DNA of 6,271 nt from the NCBI GenBank assembly GCA_937897265.1, contig CALCPT010000456.1, forward strand, positions 1 to 6,271, written 5' to 3'. Shown here piece by piece: positions 5,815 to 6,271 of this stretch. Position 1 is the first letter of the stretch. Each line of letters opens with the position of its first letter. A program made the position numbers and the translations under genes. This DNA comes from an uncultured Alcaligenaceae bacterium (GTDB lineage: Bacteria > Pseudomonadota > Gammaproteobacteria > Burkholderiales > Burkholderiaceae_B). Under the pieces are notes generated by a model. That model searched no databases. It worked only from the letters and a program-made list of their open reading frames with translations, and was not told where the DNA came from.

Positions 5815-6271
5815 TTAATTCCAAAGGTTAGGGACAACATCACTGTTGTAGCCCGAGATGAAAGTTTTTTCTGCACCGGTAACGGGGTCAAAGACATGAC
5901 GGCTGATACGGCCGATATTGCCGCCGTAGACATGAATGCTGATTGAGGTCTGGTCCGCATAAAAATTTGCTACCTCGTGCACGTCGTGCGTGGCAGGTGA
6001 TACGCTGCAAACACTACCCGGTTTGAGCACATGACTCTCACCTCGCCTATAACTGCCGTCTGCTTGCTTGAAGTAGTGTGTATCGATCTCTTGACCGCGC
6101 AGCATACCAATCAAGCCCCAGGTCATATGGTCATGTACCGGAGTCTTTTGCCCTGCCCCCCACACAAAGCTCACGACTGAAAACCGCTCAAGTGGATCAG
6201 CAAATAGTAAATATTGACGATAAAACTCTGGGTGCGGCACAGTAAATTGTTCTGGCAACCAGTCATCTTGC
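5815..6271 (-). CDS. cysteine dioxygenase-family thiol dioxygenase (5' partial)
   Basis: The gene runs off the right edge. The frame stays open to the edge (QDDWLPEQF) and the TTG at 6258 is inside the protein, so it is not the start. 151 residues are visible of roughly 190-200. This is a non-haem iron cupin that oxidises small thiols to sulfinates. Visible residues (numbered from the window edge): iron ligands His46 and His48 in PVHDHMTWG and His98 in DVHEVAN; and Ser111-x-His113-x-Tyr115 in SIHVYGG, the second-sphere triad of the family. The position of the mammalian CDO cross-linking cysteine is glycine (WGLIGMLRG), as in bacterial enzymes of the 3-mercaptopropionate dioxygenase type. YRQYLL may supply the Gln those enzymes have in place of the substrate-binding Arg. 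The substrate could be 3-mercaptopropionate, cysteine or mercaptosuccinate. It lies directly upstream of the rhodanese gene, probably on one transcript. Confidence 0.9.
   Translation of the reverse strand, partial: QDDWLPEQFTVPHPEFYRQYLLFADPLERFSVVSFVWGAGQKTPVHDHMTWGLIGMLRGQEIDTHYFKQADGSYRRGESHVLKPGSVCSVSPATHDVHEVANFYADQTSISIHVYGGNIGRISRHVFDPVTGAEKTFISGYNSDVVPNLWN
5819..5822 (-). promoter_or_regulatory. ribosome binding site deciding the rhodanese start
   Basis: On the - strand GGAA (5822 to 5819) precedes the GTG at 5809-5807 by 9 bases. It overlaps the final codons of the dioxygenase gene, which fits coupled translation. No such motif precedes the alternative TTG at 5824. Confidence 0.45.

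Noticed and set aside
6256..6258. TTG as the start of the dioxygenase (147 residues)
   Set aside because: The frame stays open to the window edge, the upstream residues QDDW fit the family, and 147 residues is too short for it. The gene is truncated by the window.

Overview
The window looks like ordinary proteobacterial chromosome. It is densely coded, with intermediate G+C (about half by eye), short intergenic gaps and translationally coupled gene pairs. The thiol dioxygenase plus multi-rhodanese pair and the exported MetX-like hydrolase resemble gene content I associate with Burkholderiales (Betaproteobacteria). That placement is an inference from protein resemblance only. I see no rRNA, tRNA, CRISPR array, insertion sequence, integrase, phage gene or origin.

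Layout: two gene groups point at each other. On the + strand, a short nucleoside phosphorylase/MTA-SAH nucleosidase-like protein (52-609) overlaps by one base (TGATG) an exported alpha/beta hydrolase of the homoserine O-acetyltransferase (MetX)-like type (609-1673). After a 152-base gap comes a 742-residue exported protein with an SQSG active-site motif, of the large uncharacterised 'alpha/beta hydrolase domain' family (1826-4054). On the - strand, a cysteine dioxygenase-family cupin (5815 to the right edge, 5' end outside the window) is followed 5 bases later by a protein of four tandem rhodanese domains (4193-5809). The groups converge on a 138-base spacer (4055-4192) that holds a long near-perfect hairpin and a second smaller one.

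How the genes may work together: the - strand pair reads as a small-thiol/sulfur module. A non-haem iron dioxygenase oxidises a thiol such as 3-mercaptopropionate or cysteine to its sulfinate, and a rhodanese array with two cysteine-bearing and two cysteine-lacking domains probably moves sulfane sulfur or releases sulfite-level products. The + strand group pairs one probably cytoplasmic nucleosidase-like enzyme with two probably periplasmic hydrolases. Their substrates cannot be read from sequence, and the shared transcript is the only link seen between them.

The best candidates for a second look are the alternating Cys/Asp pattern of the four rhodanese domains, the dioxygenase with glycine at the cross-linking cysteine position, and the long hairpin between the convergent genes. 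I did not find a clear undescribed system such as a defence island, retron or mobile element.
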